From: Anaerocolumna jejuensis DSM 15929
GTDB lineage: Bacteria > Bacillota > Clostridia > Lachnospirales > Lachnospiraceae
Assembly: GCF_900142215.1 (NCBI RefSeq)
Contig: NZ_FRAC01000028.1
Location: forward strand, 27,397 to 91,396
Reading direction: 5' to 3'
Length of the DNA: 64,000 nt
Position 1 is the first letter of the stretch. Each line of letters starts with the position of its first letter. Positions 9,449 to 16,995 of the stretch are shown in pieces. Position numbers and translations under genes: made by a program. Under the pieces are notes generated by a model. The model did no database searches. It was given only the letters and a program-made list of their open reading frames with translations, and was not told the DNA's origin.

Positions 9449-10087
9449 ATGGAAAAGATAGACTATAAAAAAATGTTTAAGGAGTTATACCAGCCGGAGG
9501 CAGTTCCGAAAATGATTGATGTTCCTCCTATGAAATTTATCCAGGTCGACGGCCATGGCGACCCCAATGAACCGGAAGGTGAATATCAGAAAGCAGTAGA
9601 AATCCTTTATGCACTGTCCTACACAATTAAAATGTCCTTTAAGAAACAGCAGACAGCTATAGGTTATCATGATTATGTAGTACTTCCCTTAGAGGGATTG
9701 TGGCAGGTAGAGGACAATGAGGAGTTTGACAGCAGCAATAAGTCGAAGCTTTACTGGACATCCATGATTCGCCAGCCTGATTTTGTGGATGAAGCAGTAT
9801 TCAAAATAGCAATGGAGCTGACAAGAAGGAAAAAGCCCCAGCTGGCTCTGGAAAAAGCAAGGCTTGTAAGCTTTACAGAGGGGTTATGTGTTCAGTGCAT
9901 GCATCTTGGCAGCTATGATGATGAGCCGGCAACGCTGCAAAAGATAAAAGATTATGCAGAAGAAAATAGCTTACTTTTTGATTTATCGGAGGAAAGGCGG
10001 CATCATGAGATATATCTATCCGATTTCCGCAAAAGTGACGTTTCAAATATGAGGACGGTACTGCGTTATCCTGTGAAAAAGCGTTGA
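9449..10087 (+). CDS. GyrI-like small-molecule-binding domain protein
   Basis: 212-residue stand-alone protein of the GyrI-like/effector-binding type. It has the typical opening FKELYQPEAVPKMIDVPPM, the GHGDPNEPEGEYQKAVEILYALSYTIKM segment, and a C-terminal RHHEIYLSDFRKSDVSNMRTVLRYPV end. Homologues bind small molecules or toxins; the ligand here is unknown. ATG at 9449 with AAAAGGAGCGG upstream is clearly better than the longer reading. A terminator follows at 10141-10184, so it is probably monocistronic. Confidence 0.8.
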   Translation: MEKIDYKKMFKELYQPEAVPKMIDVPPMKFIQVDGHGDPNEPEGEYQKAVEILYALSYTIKMSFKKQQTAIGYHDYVVLPLEGLWQVEDNEEFDSSNKSKLYWTSMIRQPDFVDEAVFKIAMELTRRKKPQLALEKARLVSFTEGLCVQCMHLGSYDDEPATLQKIKDYAEENSLLFDLSEERRHHEIYLSDFRKSDVSNMRTVLRYPVKKR

Positions 10088-10140
10088 TAGAATATCCGTC
10101 TGTAAATAATGAAATATAATATATCTCTGTTTAATAGTGA

Positions 10141-10184
10141 GGGTGTCTCAAAAGTCTTTCAGCCTAAAGCCTTTTGGGGCACCC
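10141..10184 (+). terminator. Terminator-like hairpin after the GyrI-like gene
   Basis: GGGTGTCTCAAAAG pairs with CTTTTGGGGCACCC (two G-U pairs), followed by a weak TTAT tract. The GGGTGTCTCAAAA stretch also resembles terminal inverted repeats of some clostridial insertion sequences (from memory, unchecked), so an IS or MITE remnant is an alternative. Confidence 0.55.
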
Positions 10185-10225
10185 TTATACGTTTTGAGTG
10201 CAAAAGGGGATACATTCGGAAAGGA

Positions 10226-10316
10226 TGTTCAAAATACCGGTTTGGTAATGTTCAAGGTACCGGCTTGCTAACGTACAAAATACCGGTTTGCTATGTTCAA
10301 AATACCGGTTTGATAA
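10226..10316. repeat. Four tandem 22-23-bp repeats centred on ACCGGT
   Basis: Four head-to-tail units start at 10226, 10249, 10272 and 10294, with shared core TTCAAAATACCGGTTTG; unit 2 carries changes to GGTACCGGC. The period is close to two helical turns, so the cores face the same side of the DNA. The array ends 64 bases before the small membrane protein and GTPase operon. It reads as a cluster of binding sites for a regulator of that operon, which is inference. Confidence 0.7.
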
Positions 10317-10380
10317 AGGAATGGACAGAGCTTCAAACAAATGTTAAGATAAGCTATATCTATGCATACTGGAGGTATAT

Positions 10381-10623
10381 ATGGGAAGAGGTTTTTCTAA
10401 TAAGCAAATAGAGGAAATAAGAAGCATAGTCAACCAGGAATTAGAGGCAAAAAAGCATAAAGGGCTGATAAGGGTAACGTCCGTTTTCTATGTACTTTTA
10501 GGCATTGGCTGTAGTATTTTAACGGCTGTGGTTATGCCAAAGTTAATCAGGAAAGGAGCCGTTAAGCTTTATAAAAAGCAGCTAAAGTGCAGGCATGCCG
10601 ATACGATGGAGGAAGAAGTATAG
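10381..10623 (+). CDS. Small membrane protein preceding GTPase
   Basis: 80 residues: a charged N-terminal part (residues 1-28, likely helical), one strong membrane helix (about residues 30-52, TSVFYVLLGIGCSILTAVVM) and a basic C-terminal tail. CTGGAGG lies nine bases before the ATG. Its stop codon is immediately followed by the ATG of the GTPase gene, so the two are translationally coupled and probably act together. No family is recognised. Confidence 0.75.
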   Translation: MGRGFSNKQIEEIRSIVNQELEAKKHKGLIRVTSVFYVLLGIGCSILTAVVMPKLIRKGAVKLYKKQLKCRHADTMEEEV

Positions 10624-11757
10624 ATGGAACTTAATATTTCAGATATAGCCAGTCAATGTATAAATGAAATAAATAAAAAGATAAAGAACCTGAAAAATCT
10701 GAACATTATAGTAGCGGGGAAAACAGGAGTAGGCAAGAGTACCTTGATCAATTATATCTTCAGAGAGCAGCTTGCAGAGACCGGCATCGGTAAACCGGTG
10801 ACCCAGCATATCCAGATGATAACAAAAAAGGATGTGCCTTTAACCATTTATGATACAAAGGGCCTGGAGCTGGGACGGGATACACAGAAAGAAATCAAGT
10901 CTGAAATCATGGATAAAATAAAGGAATGCCTTTATACGAAGGATGAAAATAAGTGCATTCACTGTATCTGGTATTGTGTTAATACGGCTTCTGATAGAAT
11001 CGAAGAGGATGAGATTGAGTGGATTAGAGAACTCTCGGAAGAAAACAGAGAAACCCAGGTACCGATTATCCTTGTACTGACAAAATCCTTTTCCAGGAGT
11101 AAAGCCAGGGAATTCAAGGATTATATCGACAGTTTAAACCTGAATGTATGTGCCATAGTTCCGGTGCTGGCATTGGAGTATAAAATTGATGATGATTATG
11201 TGATCAAGCCCTATGGCGGCGAGGAGCTGATTGAAATAATGGGGGAGTTGTTAGGGGATGAATTGATCCCCACCCTGCAGAATGTTCAAAAGGCGGCCAT
11301 CAAACAGAAAGTGAAGTATGCCAGAGGGGTAGTTGCCACAACAGTGACAGCCAGCTTTGCGGAAGGCTTTGCACCTGTCCCCTTTGCTGATGCAGCCCTT
11401 TTGGTGCCCACACAGGTGGCAATGATTGCTTCTATCACAGTGGCTTTTGGCCTGAAGGTTGACAAGGGAATCATCACATCCTTTATATCTTCTATTTTAG
11501 GAACGGCCGGAGCTACTATTGCAGGAAGGACCATTGCCTCCGGTTTATTTAAGCTGCTCCCGGGAGTCGGTACTCTTGTGGGAGGTGCCATATCAGGCGG
11601 TACGGCAGCAGTTATTACAACCGCTTTAGGTGAAGCCTATATCAGACTGATGGAGAAAATGTGTTTAGGTGAAATAAGGACACAAGATATTAAAAGTGAT
11701 GAAGCAATGTCAGAAATGAAAAAGATATTTAAAGCAGAGCTAAAAAGGAATAAATAA
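10624..11757 (+). CDS. Era-like GTPase with C-terminal DUF697-type membrane domain
   Basis: 377 residues. The N-terminal G domain shows the P-loop GKTGVGKS at residues 32-39, the switch DTKG at 77-80, and the base-recognition TKSF. The C-terminal half (about residues 220-345) is rich in Gly/Ala hydrophobic helices typical of the DUF697/YcjF-like domain (FAPVPFADAALLVPTQVAMI, LPGVGTLVGGAISGG). It is probably membrane-associated. It is the second gene of a two-gene unit with the small membrane protein and ends at a strong terminator. The cellular process served is unknown. Confidence 0.85.
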   Translation: MELNISDIASQCINEINKKIKNLKNLNIIVAGKTGVGKSTLINYIFREQLAETGIGKPVTQHIQMITKKDVPLTIYDTKGLELGRDTQKEIKSEIMDKIKECLYTKDENKCIHCIWYCVNTASDRIEEDEIEWIRELSEENRETQVPIILVLTKSFSRSKAREFKDYIDSLNLNVCAIVPVLALEYKIDDDYVIKPYGGEELIEIMGELLGDELIPTLQNVQKAAIKQKVKYARGVVATTVTASFAEGFAPVPFADAALLVPTQVAMIASITVAFGLKVDKGIITSFISSILGTAGATIAGRTIASGLFKLLPGVGTLVGGAISGGTAAVITTALGEAYIRLMEKMCLGEIRTQDIKSDEAMSEMKKIFKAELKRNK

Positions 11758-11786
11758 TTAAAAGGTGAATGGTATTACATTTTCAG

Positions 11787-11825
11787 GATAGAGAAATATA
11801 CAGAAAACTGTATTATTTCTCTATC
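11787..11825. terminator. Bidirectional terminator between GTPase and radical SAM genes
   Basis: GATAGAGAAATATACAG pairs with CTGTATTATTTCTCTATC (one bulge, AAAA loop), followed by CTTTTTC on the plus strand. It separates two convergent genes and can serve both. Confidence 0.8.
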
Positions 11826-11849
11826 CTTTTTCATGAAAAATTAATGAGC

Positions 11850-13199
11850 TTATTTACTATTCCGGACTGCATTCCTGCTGTTCCAGAGTTCCTCTGCAAC
11901 GTTATCCCAATCTTCGGCATAGGATATGGTTTTTTCGCACAATTCCTCCGCGCTTTCCGGTGTCTGGGGGTCGGTGGAATGAGCTCCGGTCTTTTTCACG
12001 ATTTCCGGCAAGATGGATGGATTCTCAAGCATTGGACAGGGCTTAAACATATTATCATTAAAGGGCTGCCCGTCATGGTATGCCATAAATAGCGGGGATT
12101 GCAAGACCTCCATAAGTGTGCTCTCATGGATATTGGTATTGGAGTAATGGATGAAGACACATGGGTCTGCATCTCCGCTGGCATTGATATGAAGATAGCG
12201 GCGTCCTCCCGCTATGCATCCTCCCACGAATTCAGCGTCATTTTGAAAATCCATTGAAAATATGGGTTTGGTCTTTCGGAAAGCGCAGATATTCTCATAT
12301 ACAGCCTTACGCTGCTGGGGACTGACTAATAAGTCCTTTGCGGCATCCTTGCCAACCGGCATATAATGAAAGAACCAAACAAAAAGAGCTCCCTTTTCTA
12401 TAATCTTATCGTAAAAGGCTTCACTGCTGATATCCTCGCAGTTCCGGCTGGTATAGCAGACAGAGATACCAAAGGGAAGCTTATGCATCTTTAGAAGATC
12501 CATAGCATACATTACTTTTGAATAGATTCCTTCTCCCCGTCTGCTGTCGTTGGCTTCTTCAAAACCCTCCAGGCTGATGGCAGGAATAAAATTCTTTACC
12601 CGAAGCATTTCCAGGCAGAATTCTTCGTCGATTAAGGTTGCATTGGTAAAGGTCAGGAAGATGCAGTCGGGGTGCTTTTCACAAAGGCGTATCAGATCCT
12701 TTTTACGTACCAGGGGCTCCCCGCCGGTATATATGTACATATATACTCCCAGTGCTTTACCCTGCTCTATAATAGAATCAATATCCTCAAAAGAGAGGCT
12801 TAGCTGATGGCCGTAATCTGCCGCCCAGCAGCCGGTACAATGTAAGTTACATGCGGAGGTGGGATCCAGTAAAATAGTCCAGGGAATGTTGCAGCCGTAT
12901 TTTTCCCGGTTCTTTTCCTGCTCCGGCCATCCAAAGACATTTTCATTCAATATAAAATTTTGAAAGAACGTAATTCGTGTTTGTGCATCCAACTCGTACA
13001 TACGCATAATCAGTTCATACCAATTATTCTTTTTCTCGATTACTTCCCGAAATGCAACTCTCTGGCTCGGAAATTCGTCCTTAGGCATTACCCGGTCAGC
13101 AAAATTCATTAATTTGGGAAGGTTCTCTTCCGGATTTTTCTCCAGATAGCGGATGGCATGATTAAATCCGTATTTTTTCATCTTCTCATTTAAGTTCAT
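11850..13199 (-). CDS. Radical SAM protein with CxxxCxxC cluster site
   Basis: 449 residues counted from ATG at 13199, which is preferred to an upstream GTG because GAAAGGCGG lies directly before it. The radical SAM motif is CNLHCTGC (Cys117, Cys121, Cys124), followed by YTGGEPLV. Further Cys residues in FVGGCIAGGRRYLHINASGDADPC and FKPCPML could hold an auxiliary cluster as in SPASM proteins. The N-terminal 100 residues are an unassigned helical extension. It is divergent from a TetR regulator, which may control it. No precursor peptide or other substrate gene is adjacent, so the reaction is unknown. Confidence 0.88.
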   Translation of the reverse strand: MNLNEKMKKYGFNHAIRYLEKNPEENLPKLMNFADRVMPKDEFPSQRVAFREVIEKKNNWYELIMRMYELDAQTRITFFQNFILNENVFGWPEQEKNREKYGCNIPWTILLDPTSACNLHCTGCWAADYGHQLSLSFEDIDSIIEQGKALGVYMYIYTGGEPLVRKKDLIRLCEKHPDCIFLTFTNATLIDEEFCLEMLRVKNFIPAISLEGFEEANDSRRGEGIYSKVMYAMDLLKMHKLPFGISVCYTSRNCEDISSEAFYDKIIEKGALFVWFFHYMPVGKDAAKDLLVSPQQRKAVYENICAFRKTKPIFSMDFQNDAEFVGGCIAGGRRYLHINASGDADPCVFIHYSNTNIHESTLMEVLQSPLFMAYHDGQPFNDNMFKPCPMLENPSILPEIVKKTGAHSTDPQTPESAEELCEKTISYAEDWDNVAEELWNSRNAVRNSK

Positions 13200-13500
13200 T
13201 CGTATACCGCCTTTCACAACTGAATAAATGATAGATACAGCTGTTGAATTTTCTACATATGAGTATTATAATAAACCTATGAGGTACTTTCAATGGCCAC
13301 TTTTCCCTGATTTATGGATTTATCTACAAATTTTAGAAAAGTGTGGAATAATAGAGCTGCCAATGGAGAGGAGTGTCTCTTGCCTCTGGGATGGCGTATA
13401 CAGGCATAGGCCTGTAAGACGGACTAATTATCAAGAGGAGAAAGGATGCATATCATGGCACTGCCAAAGGTTATTCTCTTGGCAGAATAAAGGTGAGAAA
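13200..13500. promoter_or_regulatory. Divergent control region of radical SAM and TetR genes
   Basis: About 300 bases without a convincing gene. It contains ACAGGC/GCCTGT (near 13401-13416) and a 7-bp inverted repeat CTGCCAA/TTGGCAG (13461-13467 with 13479-13485), the latter just before the TetR start. These are candidate operators or leader hairpins. Confidence 0.45.
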
Positions 13501-14073
13501 ATGGAAGACAGACGAATCCAAAAAACAAAGAGTGCCATATTGGAAGCTTTTATTTCACTTATCTTGGAGAAAGATATACCTAAAATTACGGTAAGCGAAA
13601 TAGCAAGACGTGCCAATATTGACCGGAAGACATTTTATCTGCATTATGATACAACGGATGCGGTAATACACGAATTTATCAAAAACCAGGTAGATGAGTT
13701 AATCGATATGCTTGAGCTTAAGGACTTTTTCAACAATATCTTTGATGTATCGATTCTGTTTCAGGCGTTAAATATTTTAATGGAGAAGAATATTAACCTG
13801 TACCGCCACATAGCTAATTCCTCTTTGTATAACTTTCTAAGTGAGGAAATAAAGAAGGTTATTAAGACAAGCTTCTGGGAGAACCTGAGGGCCAGAGTGA
13901 ATATCTCTCCCCAGGTATTTGATTTGTACGCAGAATTTTATTCTGCCGGGACAATGGCAGTGTATTTAAAGTGGCTGCGAAAGGAAGTTGCGGTTTCAGA
14001 AGATCAGCTCTCGCAAATAGCCGGAAACGCTACTTATTATGGTTTTCAGCAATTCATTCCTCGAAATGTTTAA
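13501..14073 (+). CDS. TetR family transcriptional regulator
   Basis: 190 residues: N-terminal helix-turn-helix (about residues 10-52, KITVSEIARRANIDRKTFYLHY) and a C-terminal domain of the kind found in the short clostridial TetR_C_7-like group. The start is ATG 13501 with AAAGGTGAG upstream; the reading frame is open further back but lacks coding character there. It faces away from the radical SAM gene and probably represses it or itself. A perfect terminator follows. Confidence 0.87.
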   Translation: MEDRRIQKTKSAILEAFISLILEKDIPKITVSEIARRANIDRKTFYLHYDTTDAVIHEFIKNQVDELIDMLELKDFFNNIFDVSILFQALNILMEKNINLYRHIANSSLYNFLSEEIKKVIKTSFWENLRARVNISPQVFDLYAEFYSAGTMAVYLKWLRKEVAVSEDQLSQIAGNATYYGFQQFIPRNV

Positions 14074-14095
14074 AATAATCGGCGGTATGAGTAAA

Positions 14096-14141
14096 ACAGA
14101 CACAGGTAAAAGTAAAATACAGAGGCGTTACCTGTGTCTGT
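14096..14141 (+). terminator. Terminator after TetR gene
   Basis: ACAGACACAGGTAA pairs perfectly with TTACCTGTGTCTGT over an 18-base loop. Only a short T run (TTTCGTT) follows, so termination strength is uncertain. Confidence 0.7.
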
Positions 14142-14222
14142 TTCGTTACGGTAATTTATACTAACGGTTAGTGTTAATGCAAAAGCGGGTACCCGGACTC
14201 TTTTTAACTATAGGAAATCTCT

Positions 14223-15392
14223 TTAACGGTAGGAATCCTTTAGTATAAGGAGGCAATCTTCCCGGCTAAGAGGTGCGGGGTCTACCTCGAACAGGCCTCC
14301 CATGGTTTCATAGGCTTTATCTACATATTTTGTGAGCTCCTCTTTCTCAATACTGTAATCGGACATTTTAAGCTCATCCACACCGCAGTCTTTTTGCAGC
14401 TGAACAAGGGCGTTTACAAAATCCATGGGTTCCCTGGCATCCTTTACTCCCAATGCCCTTGCCATATCTATTAATCGGCTGTCGCAGCAGCCGGCTTTGG
14501 CAAAGTGTGTATAATAGGCCCTGCTTATCATAATCAATCCCGCACCATGGGGAAGGGAAGGATGATAGGCACTTAAAGCATGCTCCAGAGAGTGTTCTGA
14601 GGTACAGCCGGAGGTGGATTCTACCATACCGGACAGGGTATTGGCAAGGGCAACCTCTTCCCTTGCGGTTTCATCCCTGCCGTGATTGACGGCTGTGGGA
14701 AGACTTCTGCCGATTAGCTCGATTGCCTTTAGGGCATACAGATCACTCATGACATAGGCTGTTTTGTTAATATAGCCCTCGGTACTGTGAAATAAAGCGT
14801 CAAAGCCCTGATAAGCCGTTAAATGAGGCGGAACCGTAAGCATCAGCTCAGGGTCGACTACGGACAATACAGGAAAGGTCTTTTCATAGCCAAAGCCTAT
14901 CTTTTCTTCCGTATCCTCCTTGGTAATAACCGTCCAGGGGTCCACTTCCGTTCCTGTTCCCGCTGTGGTGGTGATTGCAACGATGGGGAGGGGAGAATTG
15001 GGAACGGGAAGCCCCTTTCCGCTGCCGCCAAAGATATAATCCCAGTAATCTCCTTCATTGGCCGCCATGACAGCGATGGATTTGGCAGAATCTATACTGC
15101 TGCCGCCGCCCAGGCCTATAACAAAATCACAGCCGCTTTCTTTTGCAATGGCTGCTCCTTCCATAACATGGGACTTAATTGGATTGGGAAGAATCTTATC
15201 GAATACGGTATAGGAAATGCCAGCCAGGCTAAGCTCTTTCTCCAACCGATCCAAATATCCGTTTGCACGGATGGATTTACCGGAAGAAATCACAATGAGA
15301 GCTTTTTTGCCGGGAAGCTTTTCTAAGTGAAGAGTGTTAAGCTGCCCCTTACCAAATAATAGTTTTGTTGGAATGTGGTAGTTAAAATTCAT
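14223..15392 (-). CDS. Iron-containing alcohol dehydrogenase
   Basis: 389-residue group III dehydrogenase. The nucleotide-binding GLGGGSSIDSAK is near residue 95, followed by TTAGTGTEVDPW. Metal ligands lie in the region of GFDALFHSTEGY and SEHSLEHALSAYHPSLPHGAG. It probably reduces aldehydes to alcohols with NAD(P)H, as butanol dehydrogenase-like enzymes do. AAAGGAG is seven bases before the ATG. It stands alone on the minus strand. Confidence 0.92.
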   Translation of the reverse strand: MNFNYHIPTKLLFGKGQLNTLHLEKLPGKKALIVISSGKSIRANGYLDRLEKELSLAGISYTVFDKILPNPIKSHVMEGAAIAKESGCDFVIGLGGGSSIDSAKSIAVMAANEGDYWDYIFGGSGKGLPVPNSPLPIVAITTTAGTGTEVDPWTVITKEDTEEKIGFGYEKTFPVLSVVDPELMLTVPPHLTAYQGFDALFHSTEGYINKTAYVMSDLYALKAIELIGRSLPTAVNHGRDETAREEVALANTLSGMVESTSGCTSEHSLEHALSAYHPSLPHGAGLIMISRAYYTHFAKAGCCDSRLIDMARALGVKDAREPMDFVNALVQLQKDCGVDELKMSDYSIEKEELTKYVDKAYETMGGLFEVDPAPLSREDCLLILKDSYR

Positions 15393-15740
15393 AATATATG
15401 CTCCTTTTATTGGATATTTAGGTTTTCTCTGGGAACCTATAAACCGGATTTATGTTATTTGTGCATTGGTAAAACACTTCTGTATATCTTTGTTATACCC
15501 CATAGAGTTTAGTATAAGTCAAGCTTTTTATGAAAAATAAATAAAAAATAATTATAAAAATTATAAAATGATTTTGGAAAAAAGTAATAGTAAATTCTTG
15601 ATTAGTATTCGCCTTTTCATCTGACGAATGTAGTAGTAAATTGTAATAGTAAAGGAATAACATTATGAAAAAACGTTATAAGAAATGCTTGTAAAATGTT
15701 ATGAAGGGTAATAAATGAAGATCCCTTGTAAAGTCCAAAG
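15393..15740. promoter_or_regulatory. AT-rich upstream region of the alcohol dehydrogenase
   Basis: No gene was seen in these 348 bases. On the minus strand TTGACT (15517-15522) and TATAAC (15492-15497) are 19 bases apart and could be the dehydrogenase promoter, though the spacing is long. Imperfect repeats of TAGTAAATT and ATAGTAAA occur around 15587-15650. Confidence 0.35.
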
Positions 15741-16346
15741 TTATGTAAGGTCACCTGTAAAGTCATGCAGGCACAACTGTTCATAAGCCATGTCTTTTTT
15801 CAGACTGCAGGGCTTTTTAAGCAGCAGTTCCTCCGTTTTCCGAGAGTCCGTAATCCAGGGAAAGACTTCTTCCCGTTCCAGGATCAGCGGCATTCTGTCA
15901 TGGACCTCAATCATGGATTCATTGGCCGGTGAGGTCAAGATTACGAAATGGTCCGAATCCGGAAACTGCTTGTAAAACCCTGCAAGAAACAGCAGGGAGG
16001 AATCTTCCCGGTAAAAGGCCGCCTTTTCTTTGGAAGAATTCCATTCATAAAATCCGGCAACAGGAATGACACAGCGTCTGTTCAGTACACTGTCCCGGAA
16101 AGTGCTTTTCGTCAGAGCAGTTTCACTTCTGGCATTTATAATCAATTCTTTTCCATGATAGCCCGGAAATCCCCACAGCTTTTCCTCCATATGAAGGGAA
16201 CCCTTAAATGCAGTAAGGACTGTAGAGGGCTCGGAAGGATGAATGTCCCTTTTGGAACCTTTCTGATGGAGCGTACTGCTAATTTCATTTACCAGCTTTT
16301 CAATCTCTCTGGCTGTTTCGTCATCTACATAGTATCTTCCGCACAT
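15741..16346 (-). CDS. SRAP domain protein (YedK/HMCES family)
   Basis: 201 residues starting MCGRYYVDD, where Cys2 becomes the N-terminal catalytic residue that cross-links to abasic sites in single-stranded DNA. Other conserved pieces are RCVIPVAGFYEW, ILTSPANESMIEVHDRMPLIL and NARSET. The family protects abasic sites and is linked to the SOS response. A Gram-positive SOS-like box lies 153 bases upstream. GGAAGG is about eight bases before the ATG. Confidence 0.93.
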   Translation of the reverse strand: MCGRYYVDDETAREIEKLVNEISSTLHQKGSKRDIHPSEPSTVLTAFKGSLHMEEKLWGFPGYHGKELIINARSETALTKSTFRDSVLNRRCVIPVAGFYEWNSSKEKAAFYREDSSLLFLAGFYKQFPDSDHFVILTSPANESMIEVHDRMPLILEREEVFPWITDSRKTEELLLKKPCSLKKDMAYEQLCLHDFTGDLT

Positions 16347-16694
16347 ATATTCACACCTTCCAATCCATTAACCAGAAAATAGCAGCCGGTTCGTATCCAT
16401 AAAATTTATTTTCCATAGCTTAGGTCCGGCTCTGGCAGGTAAATTGTTATCATTGGCTTTATCGTATCACATCCTGTGATGAGATGCAAGTGAAAAAAGA
16501 ACGTATGTTCCTGTGTATTAGACCTCCGGCTGAGGTGATTCTTTTGCGTTTTTGAACTAACTCAGCTCAAAATGAATTTATAAAAGGACACTATAATTCA
16601 AAATTTACTGGAACATTTTATAACGGTATTCATACAATAAAATTAGTTTCATTTAAGAAAGTTAAAACATTCTAAAAAAGTGAGGTTGATTTAA
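16347..16694. promoter_or_regulatory. Divergent region between SRAP and feoA
   Basis: This 348-base gap contains the SOS-like box (16499-16510), an ATCACA/TGTGAT palindrome around 16466-16483 and, on the minus strand, TTGCAT-17-TACGAT as a possible SRAP promoter. A weak ACCTC/GAGGT hairpin follows near 16525. No clear iron-regulator box could be assigned for feoA. Confidence 0.4.
16499..16510. promoter_or_regulatory. Putative LexA (SOS) box upstream of SRAP gene
   Basis: GAACGTATGTTC is a perfect match to the Bacillus/Clostridium-type core GAAC-N4-GTTC. It lies just upstream of the minus-strand TTGCAT-17-TACGAT promoter candidate of the SRAP gene, whose family is SOS-associated. Confidence 0.6.
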
Positions 16695-16919
16695 ATGAGA
16701 AAACTGACAGACATTACTGTTGGAACGTATACCACCGTATGGGAATTAAAAGCTTCTGACCTGTTAAGAGAAAGAATGCTTGCTCTGGGCCTTACGAAAG
16801 GAGCCAAGGTTGAGGTAATCCGCAAGGGGCCTGCGGGAGACCCGACTGTATACGGTATCAGAGGAGCAATGATTGCATTAAGAAAAGAAGAGGCCGCACT
16901 GATAACGGTAGCTGATTGA
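16695..16919 (+). CDS. feoA: Ferrous iron transport protein FeoA
   Basis: 74-residue SH3-like cytosolic protein with the hallmark LLRERMLALGLTKGAKVEVI and GDPTVYGIRGAMIALRKEEAALI. FeoA is thought to bind FeoB and support its transport activity. It lies 76 bases before feoB in the same direction, separated by a hairpin related to the window's intergenic elements. Confidence 0.95.
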   Translation: MRKLTDITVGTYTTVWELKASDLLRERMLALGLTKGAKVEVIRKGPAGDPTVYGIRGAMIALRKEEAALITVAD

Positions 16920-16930
16920 TTACTGTAAAG

Positions 16931-16960
16931 GTGAAATGAAAGACATTTCACACCCTGATT
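16931..16960 (+). repeat. Partial hairpin element between feoA and feoB
   Basis: GTGAAATG pairs with CATTTCAC (16931-16938 with 16944-16951), followed by ACCCTGATT. It closely matches the hairpin and CATCCTGATT at 9349-9376, but the second hairpin and the GGGAAGG tail are absent. Confidence 0.55.
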
Positions 16961-16995
16961 TGTGGAATTAAATTAAAATAATAAGGAGGACATCA

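Noticed and set aside
10226..10316. CRISPR array
   Set aside because: The units are strictly tandem with no spacers and there are no cas genes.
10109..10411. Open frame of 100 codons across the tandem repeat array
   Set aside because: It runs through the terminator hairpin and the 23-bp repeats, has no ribosome site and overlaps the start of a better-supported gene.
13228..13500. N-terminal extension of the TetR protein by 91 residues
   Set aside because: The extension is not homologous to TetR proteins, contains regulatory palindromes, and a good ribosome site marks ATG 13501.
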